Source: Ganoderma boninense
Taxonomy: Eukaryota; Basidiomycota; Agaricomycetes; Polyporales; Polyporaceae
Direction: 5' to 3'
Length of the DNA stretch: 64,000 nucleotides
NCBI GenBank assembly: GCA_002900995.3
Contig: CM035315.1
Span: 977,967 to 1,041,966, forward strand
Shown piece by piece: positions 11,558-23,300 of this stretch (position 1 is its first letter; the number at the start of each line of letters is the position of its first letter). The notes under the pieces were generated by a model. The model saw nothing but the letters and a program-made list of their open reading frames with translations, was not told the origin of the DNA and did not search any database. Both the position numbers and the translations under genes were made by a program.

Positions 11558-14500
11558 TCACAATCGGCTGCCCATCTGCGTCACCCCATCACCGTGGTCC
11601 GTGGCACAGCGCAAACGCACATGCACATTGCACACATGCATCCAAGGCACAGCACAACGGCATCGGCGACTCCGGGCCGTACGCTCCGTGCAACAGGAGA
11701 ACCGCCGTGCAGTGTCAAGCGGCCAAAATGAACAGGCTCCAGATACTGCCGCAAGATAGAAAGAAAGAAAAAAATGATGCAAAACCTGACTCACCCCGTC
11801 GACGACGAGCACCTCGCCGCACACGTACTGGCTCGCCGCGCTCGCGAGGAACACGACAGGGCCCGCAAAGTCCCGCGGCTCGCCCCACCGCCCCGCGGGG
11901 ATGCGCTCGGAAATCTGGCGCAGCCGCACGGGGTCTTGCAGCAGCTTCTCGTTCCTACATGTGAAGTACGAGACCGTTGTCAGCGTTGTCTATATCCGGC
12001 GCGAGAGAGGATGAGAAAGGATAGATTCTACAGTGCCAAGTTCGACCTGAGACCGACGCCATCCTGGTAGCACGCTGCCCAAACACTTTTTTCCCCAAAT
12101 GGCACGACGCACACCGCGCACCGCCATTCCGCGCAGAAGCCGAAAGACCAGACCCCAATCCTGCGGGGCGGCGCGATCGCCGTGCGTCCGAGCTTACCTG
12201 TGGGGAAGCTGGGAGACGGCGGCAGCCGCTGCAACGCGGGGCGCTGCGGCGGGGCCGTGCGCATCACACGTGTATCAGGTCACCCCCGCACCACCTCCTG
12301 TGAACATGAATGATGACAGGCAGGGCGCAGAAGGGCGGAGCTCGAGACCCCCCAACCGCGCCAGATGACAGCAGCGTTAGCGTTCACCACACCACGGCGC
12401 GGCGCGTGCGAAGGGAAGGAAGACCCGTCCGCGCGCGGCCTGCACGGGAAAAAAACAACAAGCTCTCCTCCTCCTCGTGGAGGGAGTGCAGTTGTGTGCG
12501 CATCCGTTCCAGGAAGGCGAAACGCCCGCCCGGGTCGCGGCCGCGGTCCAAATCCAAACGTCGAAATGGTAAGGTTTCGCAGCAACAGCGCCCACACGAA
12601 GCGGACTGCGCGCAACCGCGTCGAGTACCCCCCACGTGGTCGCGGGCTGTCAGCCCCGCCGCGCGCAAGACCGGGCGCATCGATCCTCCACCATGACCGG
12701 GGAATGGAGAGCAGGGAGCGGGCAGCGGGCAATGATGGGCGGACGGCGGGTCACGGAGAACGGAGAACAGAGAGCACGGAAGCACGGCGCGAGGGAGCGG
12801 AGCCGGGCGCACAGAAACGGCGGTGGAATGCAGCGGTGGAAATGCTAAGTAGAACCAGCAGCCTGATGGCGTGCAGGCAGAGAAGCCAGAGTTCGCAATA
12901 TGCAAAAACGCAAATCGCAACTCGCCGTGGATCGCACGCCTCCTAGCCTAAAGGCTACCAGGACCAGGACCAGCTACCAGTACCGTGCGCCTGGAGACCT
13001 CGCGTCGCGACAAAAGGCAAAATAGGGCGTCCGCGGCCGCACACCCACACCCACGTCCACAACCACATCTCTCCCGGGGAAGAGGAGGAAACCGCAAACG
13101 CAAAACCGCAGAGGTTAATCTGCGTGGGGAGGGATGGACACAGGACTCACATGTCAGTGGCGATGTAGCCGGGAGCGATCCCGTTGACCTGGACGTTCTC
13201 CTTGCTCCATTCGTTGCTGAGGGCCTTCGTGAGTTGCCCGAGCGCGCCCTTGGCAGCCGCGTACGCGGGCACGGTGAGCCCGCCCTGCAGTCGCGTGGTT
13301 CCGAAGATGGGTAGAACGGGGCGACGAAGTGGAAAGTGGAAGCACAATAGGGGTTATTGTCAGCGCATGTCGTGAAGGAGGGAGATGGGAAGATGGGGGT
13401 AGGAGAGGACGAGGGGCCCCGCGGAGGAGGATGGGGATGGGGTTGCGCAGGGCACACAATTGCGATCGACAATTGGCAGCTGTGCTTACCTGGAACGTCA
13501 GAAGCGAGCAGAAGTTGATGACCTTACCGCGGCGGCGCGGGACCATGTGCTGGCCGGCCGCCTGCGAGAGGAGCCATACGGACTTGAGGTTCACGTTGAG
13601 CACCTGTGGGGGGTCGGGTGGGGACCAGCAGGGAGGTAGAGTGAGCGACAACAGGGGCCAGACGGGCACCAGGAGGAGGATAGGCGAGCCGCAGCGCGTC
13701 GCCGGCGAAACCGCACGCGACCGCGCAAGGTTCGAGTAGGCCGAAGAATGGCAGCCGCGAACGTGATTGCAGCAAATGAATGTGAAGGCGAAGATGTGCG
13801 CGATGGACGGTGCGTGCGCAAGCGCGTCGCGCAGGGCGGCGATAGTTCGGATACAACCGAGGTCGGCCACAGATCGTACGCGCGTTTGCCGCGGCGGGGA
13901 TTGTACGTACGAGGGAGACGGCAGCGTGCGAGGTCGCAGATCAGACCGTCGCCAGAAGAGGGCGAGAGTGTGCAGAAACGGCAACCCGGTGACGTATTGC
14001 ACGGCCGAGAATGAGAGGAGATACCCCACATAGAAGGTGCAGCGTAGAGGTGTGAGGGCCCGATCCGCGATTAGGGATCAGCGAGGTGTTGCGCACGAGA
14101 GGGAGCGATGTGCAGGATGCGGTATGAATGGCGCGCATGACGATTGTCGCGAGGTGTTTCAAGGCGCGTGACGAAAACACGACGCATATATGTTGCGCGC
14201 AGTGACGAACGCGACGGCCAACGCGCATTGCGGGAGGCGAACAACGTCGAATTGAGAGACGAGGCATGAAGGCGTGGAGTTAGAGGCGATGGGAACAGGA
14301 TAGGAAATGACGAGCATGGAAAAAACATCCGGCGATGCGCGAGCAAAGGGAAAGCCGAGGAGAGGGTGGAATGACCACCAGAGTAGCGTCGAGAACCAGC
14401 GAGAGCACGCCATAGGGTGGAAGCGACGATAAGACGAGGGCCAACGATTTGAAACGGCAGAAGTTGTAGTTGATGCGTCAGAGAGAGCAAGGCGACAGTC

Positions 14501-15347
14501 GAGGATGAGCAGGTGACGTATCCATAGAAGGACACATGAACGTCGTGATTCCCAGCGCGCACGGGAGGATACACGTGCGGGAGGACACGGTCACGGAGAG
14601 AGACGATTGGAATCGGGGGAGGGGGGGCAGTCAAGGTACCCGATGAGCGGATGGGTGCCAAGGCGGCGGTTGGGGAGGAGTTGCGGGGAACGAGGATGGG
14701 TGATGTGCGGTGGCCGGAAGAGGAGAAGATGGTGTATGCGTGGAAAAGGAGGGAGAATAGCGGGAGTCAGTAAGAAGCCGCGCACGGTGTCAGCAACAAC
14801 TCAAAATGCGAAAGGTGAAGCAAGAAATAATCGAAAAGGCACGGACGGGAAAACCGGGGAGGCGCAAGAGGACACGCACATCGTCCCAGTCCGACTCGGC
14901 GAACTGCACGGCCGGGGATCTCCGCTGGATTCCAGCGCAATTGACGAGGACATGGATCTCTCCTCCCATTACGTCCAGCGCCTGCTGGAAAAGCCCTTTG
15001 ACGGCGTCAAGATCACCGAGGTCGCACTCGACAATCTTGACCGTGCGGCCGGTGGCAGAGACGGCGTTGGCGGTCTCATCGTTGAACGAGTTGGGCCTGC
15101 GGACAAGACAGATGTTGGCTCCAGCTTGAGCAAGAGCAATGGCGCATGCAGCACCGATGCCTGTGGGAGATAAGAAAAAAAGAGCGAGGGACGCGTGTAC
15201 GTCAGTGATTTGGGAGAAAGGACAAGCTTTGGGGTGTGGGATGGTGTGGAAAGAAGGAAACACACCGCGCGTGGCGCCAGTAATGAGCACATTTTGCCCT
15301 GCAAGCGAGAAAAGCTGCGAGGCGGGAAGGTTTGGGGTGGGGTCCAT
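11558..15347 (-). CDS. SDR-family dehydrogenase, 2-deoxy-D-gluconate 3-dehydrogenase type
   Basis: Classical NAD(P)-dependent short-chain dehydrogenase, cytosolic, expected to interconvert a hydroxyl and a keto group on a small polyol or sugar acid; the sequence is closest in style to KduD-like 2-deoxy-D-gluconate 3-dehydrogenases. Exons on the minus strand: 15347-15266, 15160-14880, 13603-13490, 13284-13151, 11954-11795, 11575-11558; all phases agree, giving 262 residues. Visible motifs: TGATRGIG cofactor loop, NCAG, a Ser in INFCSLL, the YAAAK catalytic Tyr/Lys, and a C-terminal CGEVLVVDG. The introns 13604-14879 (1276 nt) and 11955-13150 (1196 nt) are far longer than any other in the window; the others are 105, 205 and 219 nt. 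Divergent from the zinc dehydrogenase at 16008, with which it may share regulation. Substrate is inference. Confidence 0.93.
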
Positions 15348-16007
15348 GACGGGCGATGCGCAGGTGGGATTCGCGGCTGCTGCCTGTGCGATTGCGGCGA
15401 TTGGGACTGCGATAGAGCCAAGGCGACGCTGGCGGCCTCAGCGGGGCCGGGACAGCTTAAATATTCATGTGTGGGCCGGGAGGAGGAGCCTAGGAGGAAG
15501 GAGGTCATGTCTCAAAGCGGAAGGGGCGATGGAAATGGAGAGCTCGGCAATTTCCCCGGATCGGATGTCCGGCGCGGGGTCGACGGTTTGGCATGGCGTC
15601 GATTGACTGCCCAGTTGGGATGCTCTGATGGGGGGCGGCGAGGGCGAAAAAGCTGGAAGAGAGAGGGGGGCTGGATGCGATAAGGCGCAAAAGCGAACGG
15701 GTGTGAGAAGGCTGGGGCCGGCAGCTGAGGAGAGTGGACTGTGTTGTGGGCTTGGAGTGCAGTGGGACTGGGAGGTGAAGCGAGAAGTCGCGCTCAGGGT
15801 CCCTGTGCTGACTAAGCGAGTCGATCACGCAGGTGGGGGTCGGGAGCGGGCGGTCGGACCGGGGAGGGGCTCTGAGGACCAACTGAGAACGCGGCTGAAC
15901 GCCCTCCTCACGAGATCGCACCGTTAGACTAGTATAAAGTCGGCTCTCCTTCGCCTCTCTTTTCTGTAAGACGCCCCTCGCCGCTCGCATCCTCTCCTCT
16001 ACTCACA
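15348..16007. promoter_or_regulatory. divergent promoter between SDR and zinc dehydrogenase
   Basis: 660 bp separate the start codons of two oppositely transcribed dehydrogenase genes. A TATAAA at 15933-15938 lies 75 bp before the ATG of the zinc dehydrogenase, followed by a pyrimidine-rich leader. On the other side an AT-rich TTAAATATT near 15458-15466 (AATATTTAA on the SDR strand) lies about 110 bp before the SDR start. Shared control of two oxidoreductases is inferred from the layout. Confidence 0.6.
15933..15938 (+). promoter_or_regulatory. TATA box of the zinc dehydrogenase gene
   Basis: TATAAA 75 bp upstream of the ATG at 16008, followed by a pyrimidine-rich stretch, a common basidiomycete core promoter layout. 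Confidence 0.6.
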
Positions 16008-17334
16008 ATGTCTCCCATTGCCCTCCCAACTCAGCACGCTGTCGTCCTCCATGGTGCAAAGGACATGCGCTTCGAGGAACGCACCCTCTGGCCCCCACAC
16101 CAGGGTCAGGCTCAGGTCGCCGTAATGGCCACCGGCCTCTGTGGCAGCGACTGTATGTTTTCTTGCATTCCTCATCCGCTTCTTCTCTCGTAACTCACTT
16201 TCCTACCTTCTCTCTCTTCTCCTAGTGCACTACTGGGCACATGGCCGTAACGGCGACTTCCTCGTACAAGCACCACTCGTCCTCGGCCACGAAGCTGCCG
16301 GCATCGTCACCGCCGTCGGCCCTGGCGTAAAGCACCTCGTCCCTGGCCAGCGAGTAGCCATCGAAGCCGGCATCATGTGCAACAACTGCTCCTACTGCGC
16401 CAAGGGCCGTTACAACCTCTGCAAGAACATGCGCTTCTGCTCGTCAGCAAAGACCTTCCCCCACTCGGATGGTACCCTCCAGGAGCGCATGAACCACCCC
16501 GCACACGTCCTCCACCCGTAAGTCCTCTTCTCCGAGCCACATCCCGCGCTTCCTATCCCACACACCACTATTCCTCCGACCGAACACGTGTCGAGACCAT
16601 CTCGCTTACCCTAATCTTTTGCGCGTCCGAACAGAATGCCCGACAGCTGCACCTTCGAGCAAGCAGCCCTCGCCGAGCCCCTCTCCGTCCTCCTCCACGC
16701 TTCCCGCCGCGCAGAGTTCACCCCCGCTTCACGATCCTCCGTCCTCGTCTTCGGCGTCGGCGCCATCGGCCTCCTCGCCTGCGCACTCGCCAAGTCGTAT
16801 GGCGCGTCTCGCGTCGTCGCCATCGACATCAACCAGACTCGTCTCGATTTCGCGCTGGAGCAGGGCTTCGCCGAGCAGGTCTACTGCCTCCCCATGTCCG
16901 ACAAGGCCAAGACGACCGACGAGGCGCTCCGCCGCGCCAAGGAGAACATCTCTGCGGCCCTCAGCGAGTTCAACATGCCCGACGGCTTCGACATCGTCTT
17001 CGAGTGCACCGGCGCCGAGCCATGCATCCAGATGTCCATCCACGCGGCCGTCACCGGCGGCAAGGTCATGCTCGTCGGCATGGGCTCGCGGAACGTCACG
17101 CTCCCGCTCTCCGCGGCCGCGACACGCGAGGTCGACATCCACGGCTCCTTCCGCTATGCGCACACGTACCCCACCGCGCTGCAGCTGCTCTCGTCGGGCA
17201 AGCTCCCGAATATCGAGAAGATCATCACGCACCGCTTCGAGCTCAAGGACACCGCGCGTGCGTTCGAGCTCCTCGCGCGTGGGCGCGACGAGTCGGGCAA
17301 CGCCGTCCTCAAGGTCATGGTCGGCTCGCAATGA
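16008..17334 (+). CDS. zinc-dependent medium-chain dehydrogenase, sorbitol/xylitol dehydrogenase type
   Basis: NAD-dependent polyol dehydrogenase that would oxidise a sugar alcohol such as xylitol, sorbitol or L-arabinitol to the ketose in the cytosol. Exons 16008-16152, 16226-16517 and 16635-17334 join in phase to 378 residues. Visible: catalytic-zinc region TGLCGSDLHYW and GHEAAG, four structural-zinc cysteines (MCNNCSYCAKGRYNLC), Rossmann loop GVGAIGLLA, and an acidic residue in AIDINQTRLD after the second strand, which favours NAD over NADP. The family is usually 350-390 residues, so the gene looks complete. It diverges from the SDR gene; a polyol/ketose pair of enzymes would fit pentose or sugar-acid catabolism, which is inference. 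Which polyol it uses cannot be decided here. Confidence 0.95.
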
Positions 17335-20300
17335 CTGTAGAGGCCGCCGCCTCCTTCCTCGTCCCACTCCTATGCCATAGATCCCTCGGCTCGCTCCCTC
17401 CTCCGCCTCCTCCTTCTCCTTCTGCACGTTCACGCTATCTCACGTCTCCACGGCTCTCATGATGAGCGATGATGACGCGTCAAGTCTGCCGCGCGCCCGG
17501 GCCTTATTCACTCCAACTCTCTTGGCCAACCGTTCGGGGTCAACCACGGTTAGAAAAGTACTCCACCCTGCCCGTGCGCGCGACGCGCTGCCCGCCCATC
17601 GTCGCTATTCCTGGTCCTCGTTCACCCTCTTCCCCGCCCCTCCTCCTCATCCCGTCTTGCGCTCCCATGCTCGCGCTCCCGTGCTCCCGTTCGCATTCGT
17701 CGTCGTCGTCGTCCGTCGTCCGCGTCCACCCACATGTGTACTACCAGAACTCGCTCTTCGCTTCGCCCCACATGTATCCCTACTTTACCGTTAGTCAAGG
17801 CTCGCGCATCCTGCTCCCAGCTACCCCCTCACCCTTACTTCTAGCTTTACCCTTAGCTTCGCCCCCCATCACCTACTATTGGATGTCCCGGAACGCGTCG
17901 TCGAGCTCGAGGCTCGGATGCACACTACGTATTCATAGCGCTAGCATAACTAGGTCGTTCTGCTCCTACTCTTGCTCCTGCTCCTGCATCGTCGCTGTGT
18001 GCCGTGTTTACACCTTATCTATCGCCCACTCTCACTCTCACCTTCCCCCTCTGAATCCTCCGCATCCCGCCCCGCATTAGCACAGTACATACATTCAAAT
18101 ATACCGCGCATCCGAATCTGCACACTTTCCACTTCCACTGTAGCCTGCATCAGATCAGCGTGCGCGTCCAAAACCGTGTCGCAACATTCTGCTTCGGAAC
18201 CGGCCGAGTCGGGCGCCACTACCACTCAGCGCTGGAACTGCCAGGTTGGAGTTTGATGTCGACGACGTCTCTCCTAAGTAGGCCGGTGGATGCCAGGTAA
18301 GTTTGAACAGCACGCCGTCCTCCTGCACACTCGAGCTCCCCTCACCTGCAACTGCACTGACAAGACGTCATGACTTTGTTGCAGGCTATTACTTATGATG
18401 CGTGAGGCCGAGCCCGAAGACCCCGCGCGGCGCGTGATCGCGAGACCCCCCTCCGCAATTCCGAGTCCAAGGAACGGGGGTGGCGCGCGGGGCGGGAGGT
18501 ACAAAACAAGTATGTAAGGGCAGCCCCCCTTTTGCCTCTTTTCGCTTGCGACGTGCAGAAGACTCATGGGATAAGCACTGGGGTTGCAGGCTTGCGAACC
18601 TGGAGGTCGGAACTCGGACGCCCTATGACTTCATCGCCCTCGCTCTTCGATCGCGTGCAAAAAAAGGTAAGCAAGTTGAAGTTTCGCTGACAGGGCGGCG
18701 CCTGTTTGTTTAGGATTTAGCTTCTGATTTGGGCTCCGTCCATGTCGCTGCCCCAACGTTGCGCTCGTGCGAGCAGCGCGACCACGAGGGCGCCCGGTCA
18801 GACGGTCAGACTTGAGTCTTGAAGAAGGCGAGGAGGGCCAGCTGCAGCTGGCAGATGACTCCCCAGCTTCCAAATTCCAAGGGAGAAGCCTGCGTTGCGC
18901 GATATTGGCCGCTAGTAGTGTTGGCCATGGTAACTTCCATCGGACGGTTCTTGCAAGCTACTGCGACGTGCTATATGACTGCGGGGGTAGGGGCATGCGT
19001 CCGTGCTAAAAAGCCCAGATTCAGGCCTATTCAGCTTGAATCTGATTGAGGAACGGTTAGAAAACCCGTGCAAGGGGACGGTGAGGTGCGTTCCATCCAG
19101 CGTCGACGCGATATGCATATGGTCACTGGTCCTCCGGTTCTTCGAAGACAGTGCTGACAACTTCGGTTTGTCGACAAAGCAGCACGCCTTGCCCGAGTCC
19201 GCAGTCGATAAACACCCGCGTACTGACTGATGTGCTCGACGACACCGACCTGGACCCATCTCTTGACGAGTCCTCGGGGCTAACGCACTTTGCACCCCTT
19301 AACGCATATCACGATATCGAACATGTGGGTGCCTCAGGATCAGGTGAGTACGACTCTGTGCTGCATTATGCTTAATCCTCTCTTTCCTTGCTCTATTTTT
19401 ATGTGAGGCGGAGTGCGTTTGCTTGCTGCTATGTAAGTAGTACGGCGCAGCGCGGGCACCAGCATTACAATATTCTCGACTTCGAAGTGCCAAACAGGAT
19501 CGAAGATTGTCGGTGTCTCCCACACTACATCATCGAGTCCACCTCGTACGTTATGTGCTTACACCATCCTGATTGCCCCAGCGCGCAGTGTGCTTCTCCC
19601 GTCTGCCTGCGAGGAGGCCGCAAGGACCGACCCGACCGCCGTTCGCGGCGCGCCTACAAATAGCCTTCTCTCCCTGGATCAGTGCGTTTCAGGAGGCCAC
19701 TTCTGCGTGCGTACGTACGAACGCACATGCGGTGCGCTCGTACCTAAGTTGTGCACGAACGATTGCGTACGGGCCACCGGCTGTCCGGCGCGCACCTCGC
19801 AATAGGCATACAAACAGACGCGTCCCGAAGGCTCTTCCCTTCCCCAGTACGTACGTACGCTCGGCTGGCACGGACGACGATAAGTTGGCGACGACGATGA
19901 CAATGTGGCACAGGTCTCCGAGGCGAGTCTTCCCGTGTTCCGCATCCGCGTCCGCGCGCTGCCAGCCGACCTTCTCGAGCTCAGATCTCTCTCCCTCTCT
20001 CTGTGTGCCGCGCCCCAGTGCCGTCCCCACGCAGCTTCTGTGCCCTTCGAAGGCCCGCTATCCGAACGAAGCCACGATCGACAGCTGTTCTCCGCGCCTC
20101 TATATGTCCACAAAGACGAACCGCCCGTGCTGGCCCCGCGACATACGACGCTGAACACGTATTTTGGGGACCAGCTCGCGTCCTTCGAGCGTCCCGAGTG
20201 CCCCGACGCCTCCCACGTTTTCCCGGCTCTCGGGGGCGCCCACACCGGGCCCGGAGCCAAGCATCTCCGGAAAAGGCAGGGGGGACGCTCGGACTGCCGC

Positions 20301-23300
20301 CGGGCCCGGGACGGGACGACCGGCGTCCGGCCCCGCTTTTTGAACGTCGAACCCTGCGTCCGCTCGCAGCCTCTACACAGATCTCACCGTCGCGGTCCTC
20401 GATGGGCCCTCTGCTGCCGCTCCTCGCCCCGTCAGGGCGCAAGGATCCTGCGAGGCGGCGCGGGGACGCGCTTCGCCCGGCTCGGCGAAATGATAACAGC
20501 CCAGTACGTCCTCGCGATTTCCTTTGGCGACTGGCGGAGTGCGAGAAGCGTATGACGTCGCATGCTACCAGGCGTGGACGTTCAGAAGCACGGGGAGGGG
20601 GAAGGGGGTCCAAAGGCACCAGCTGCGCACGCGTGTGCGTCGTACGTACAGGCTACATACAGCACTCGCGCGACTGATGCGGGACTCTCGTCCTATCGTC
20701 CTCCTCTGCTCCGAGGTCCCCCGGTGCGCCCGTCTCGACCACCTTCGCTTCGCCTTGGCAATAGAACCTGCTCGCACCTACCTTCCGACGAGGCAGGGCC
20801 ACGACCCCCCTGATTGCAACCGTTCTCGTTTTTTGTCAGGCGCGTCGCCCGCCCGTGCAGTGGGTCTTCCAAGCCAAACGGAACACGCCAGCGAGGCTTC
20901 GCCCGCCACCCATCGGACTTGCAGCCCGAGAGCTATTCTGGCGGCGGGTGGCATGTCCCGGTCGGGCTCCAACCTAACGAGTCTAAGTACCTTGGTGAGT
21001 GTCAGTGCCAATCGCTTCCCGCTCCAGCTTCCTGTGAGATCGCCCAGAGGCGGTGCAGGCGAATCCGTCCCGGACTCGTCGTCGCATTCGGACTCAGAAG
21101 CGCCTCGCACAATTGTACGAGCTCGAGCCTCCAGAACACCGGCCCCGTTGCGAGTGTGCGGTGTGCGGCTCGTGGGCTGTTCCGAGCTCCACCCGAGGGC
21201 CGAGTCTGCATTCATCGCCATGTCGCCCTCGTCGCGACACTGGCGAAAACGCGCGGAAACTCTCACCAGCACTGCGCACCGCGGAGGGCCCTGGAGCCTG
21301 AGGCTGGAAGATGGGCCGCCGCGAAAGGCGTTCTGTATTGCGATGTCGTCATACGCAGGCCATAGGACGGTTCCTGGCCCCGAGGTCCCTCCGATGGCCC
21401 CGCAGATGGTGCCCCCGCAGATGAAATAGAGTCAGTATGTACAGTAACGCCTCGAGCTCCAAGCAGGCGCTGCGCGAATACCGGATGGCAGCCGTACGTC
21501 GTACATCCTTTCATTTGCTTGCCGCCGGGAGTCGCTAACACGAGCCACCCCGCATTTGCCGGTCGGGCGACGAAGGTTTGTGCCCGGGGCACGGCGCGAG
21601 CTTTTACGTTGCAGAGAGCGCAGGTAAAGTGAAGGTTCCGCTGTTGGCGCACCCGAAAGTTCATGCGCCAGCCGCGAAAGCACACGCTGAACTGTGTCCG
21701 CCCCGAACGGTGCGCACGCCTTCATCCGTTCCGTGTAGATGGAGCAGACCCGTGGCGATCATTGGACCACCTCCACTTCACGTCTCCACCTGCAGACGAA
21801 GTGGCTTGAGTTCACGCTCGGGGCGTTGAGGCACATATTCGCGTACGAGCTCCAGATAGCGATAGCGATACGGGCCTCAGGACCTTCTTTCTCATGACGC
21901 CCCGCTCGACGGCCGGCGCTCGACTCGAGCCACATTCGAACATAACTTTGTACCACCACATTGCTCGCGAGATCCCGGCTCGATCAGAGCGAGATCACAC
22001 CTCCCCGCTCTCACCTCTGCCCGGGCCAGCCCTAGCGCTCCACCATACCCGTAGCCTGTGGGCTGGGGCTCGAGGCCTGAGGTTTCGGGTACTCGGAGCG
22101 CAAGAGGTGGGTTAATGTTTCGCCCTGTAATGTTGTGCTGCCCGCCGCCTCGTGGAGGCCAGTTATAGCGGCGAGGAGCAAATGCGCGTCGCAACATTTG
22201 CGGGCTGACTTTGAACGCAGGCGACGATAGAGGCGTGGTTTCCCCCTCCGCTCTGCTTCTGTACCGGTCCGGGGTGATTTTGCGCACACTGGCATACTGT
22301 ATGTGCGTGGGCCTGTCTCCACCCGTCTCGTCTCTCTGTGAATGAATATTAGTTGGTTGATACTGGGTTGATATTGCGAGAATCGACGATTCGACAATTC
22401 GCCTCGGCATCCCGGCGCATCGTGCCCGATCCGACTTCCTGAACTCCGCAGCCGCAGAGGAGGGGTGGGAGTCGTCCTCACGATCATGGCGAGCGACGGG
22501 CGAAGGCACGGATGGATGACACAATGGGAAAAACCCGCGACAGACGGTGGTGCATACCGCTTTGTATCGTCGCCACACCGTCCCTGCCGGCCACCTAGCC
22601 CAGCCACGGTGCTTGCTCGGTGACCCCCAAGCTAGCCGAAACACCCGGATCCCCGAGTCCGAGTGCAAGTCCGAGTCCGAGCCGTTTCGTCGGGTGAGAG
22701 AGCGTCGCGAACGCCAGCTATGTCGACGAGCATGCCGAGAAACACGGCACACGGTACGCGTGCACGGTATGCCATGGTTCGGACTGAGCAAAGGGGGCCC
22801 ACATCGCAATCACCGAGGCGTTCCGTAGATACGTCCGTCCTGGTTCTCTGGGCTCTCTCAATTGCGAGCCTCACTTCGTTCCGGGCAGGCGCATCGTAGC
22901 CCCTGCCGCCGAGTCAGGAATACACAACTGAGAGAGCAGTGCGATAACGATGCGGCGTTAGGCTGCAGAACGAATCGCAGCTGGCGTCGATGGAAAAGCC
23001 GAGACCCCCGCGCCGTGTGCAAGTGCAGGGGCCCACGGCCACCGTTCCGTCCATGTCGAAGGCGTCGCTGCCGGCATCGAGAAGGCTGCAGAGGGGAAGG
23101 GCGGCGCACATGCACGCACGTTTCTCGAGCAGGTGGACCAAACGAGCGGGACGGGGCATCGTGAAGCGGGGTGGTGTGGCAGAAGAAGGACGGAATATGA
23201 TGAATAGTCCACACGTAACACCAACGGAGAGCGTCGCTTGTCGGAGCTGGCCACATACATACCCCTGCAGGAATTACGGCGCAGTGATGCCATCCTTGCT

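Noticed and set aside
20524..21429. 301-codon open frame on the plus strand
   Set aside because: Arg/Ser/Pro-rich, overlaps other long frames on both strands, contains no motif and no introns, unlike every real gene here.
21892..22809. 305-codon open frame on the minus strand
   Set aside because: Same reasons: composition of GC-rich non-coding DNA and no recognisable domain.
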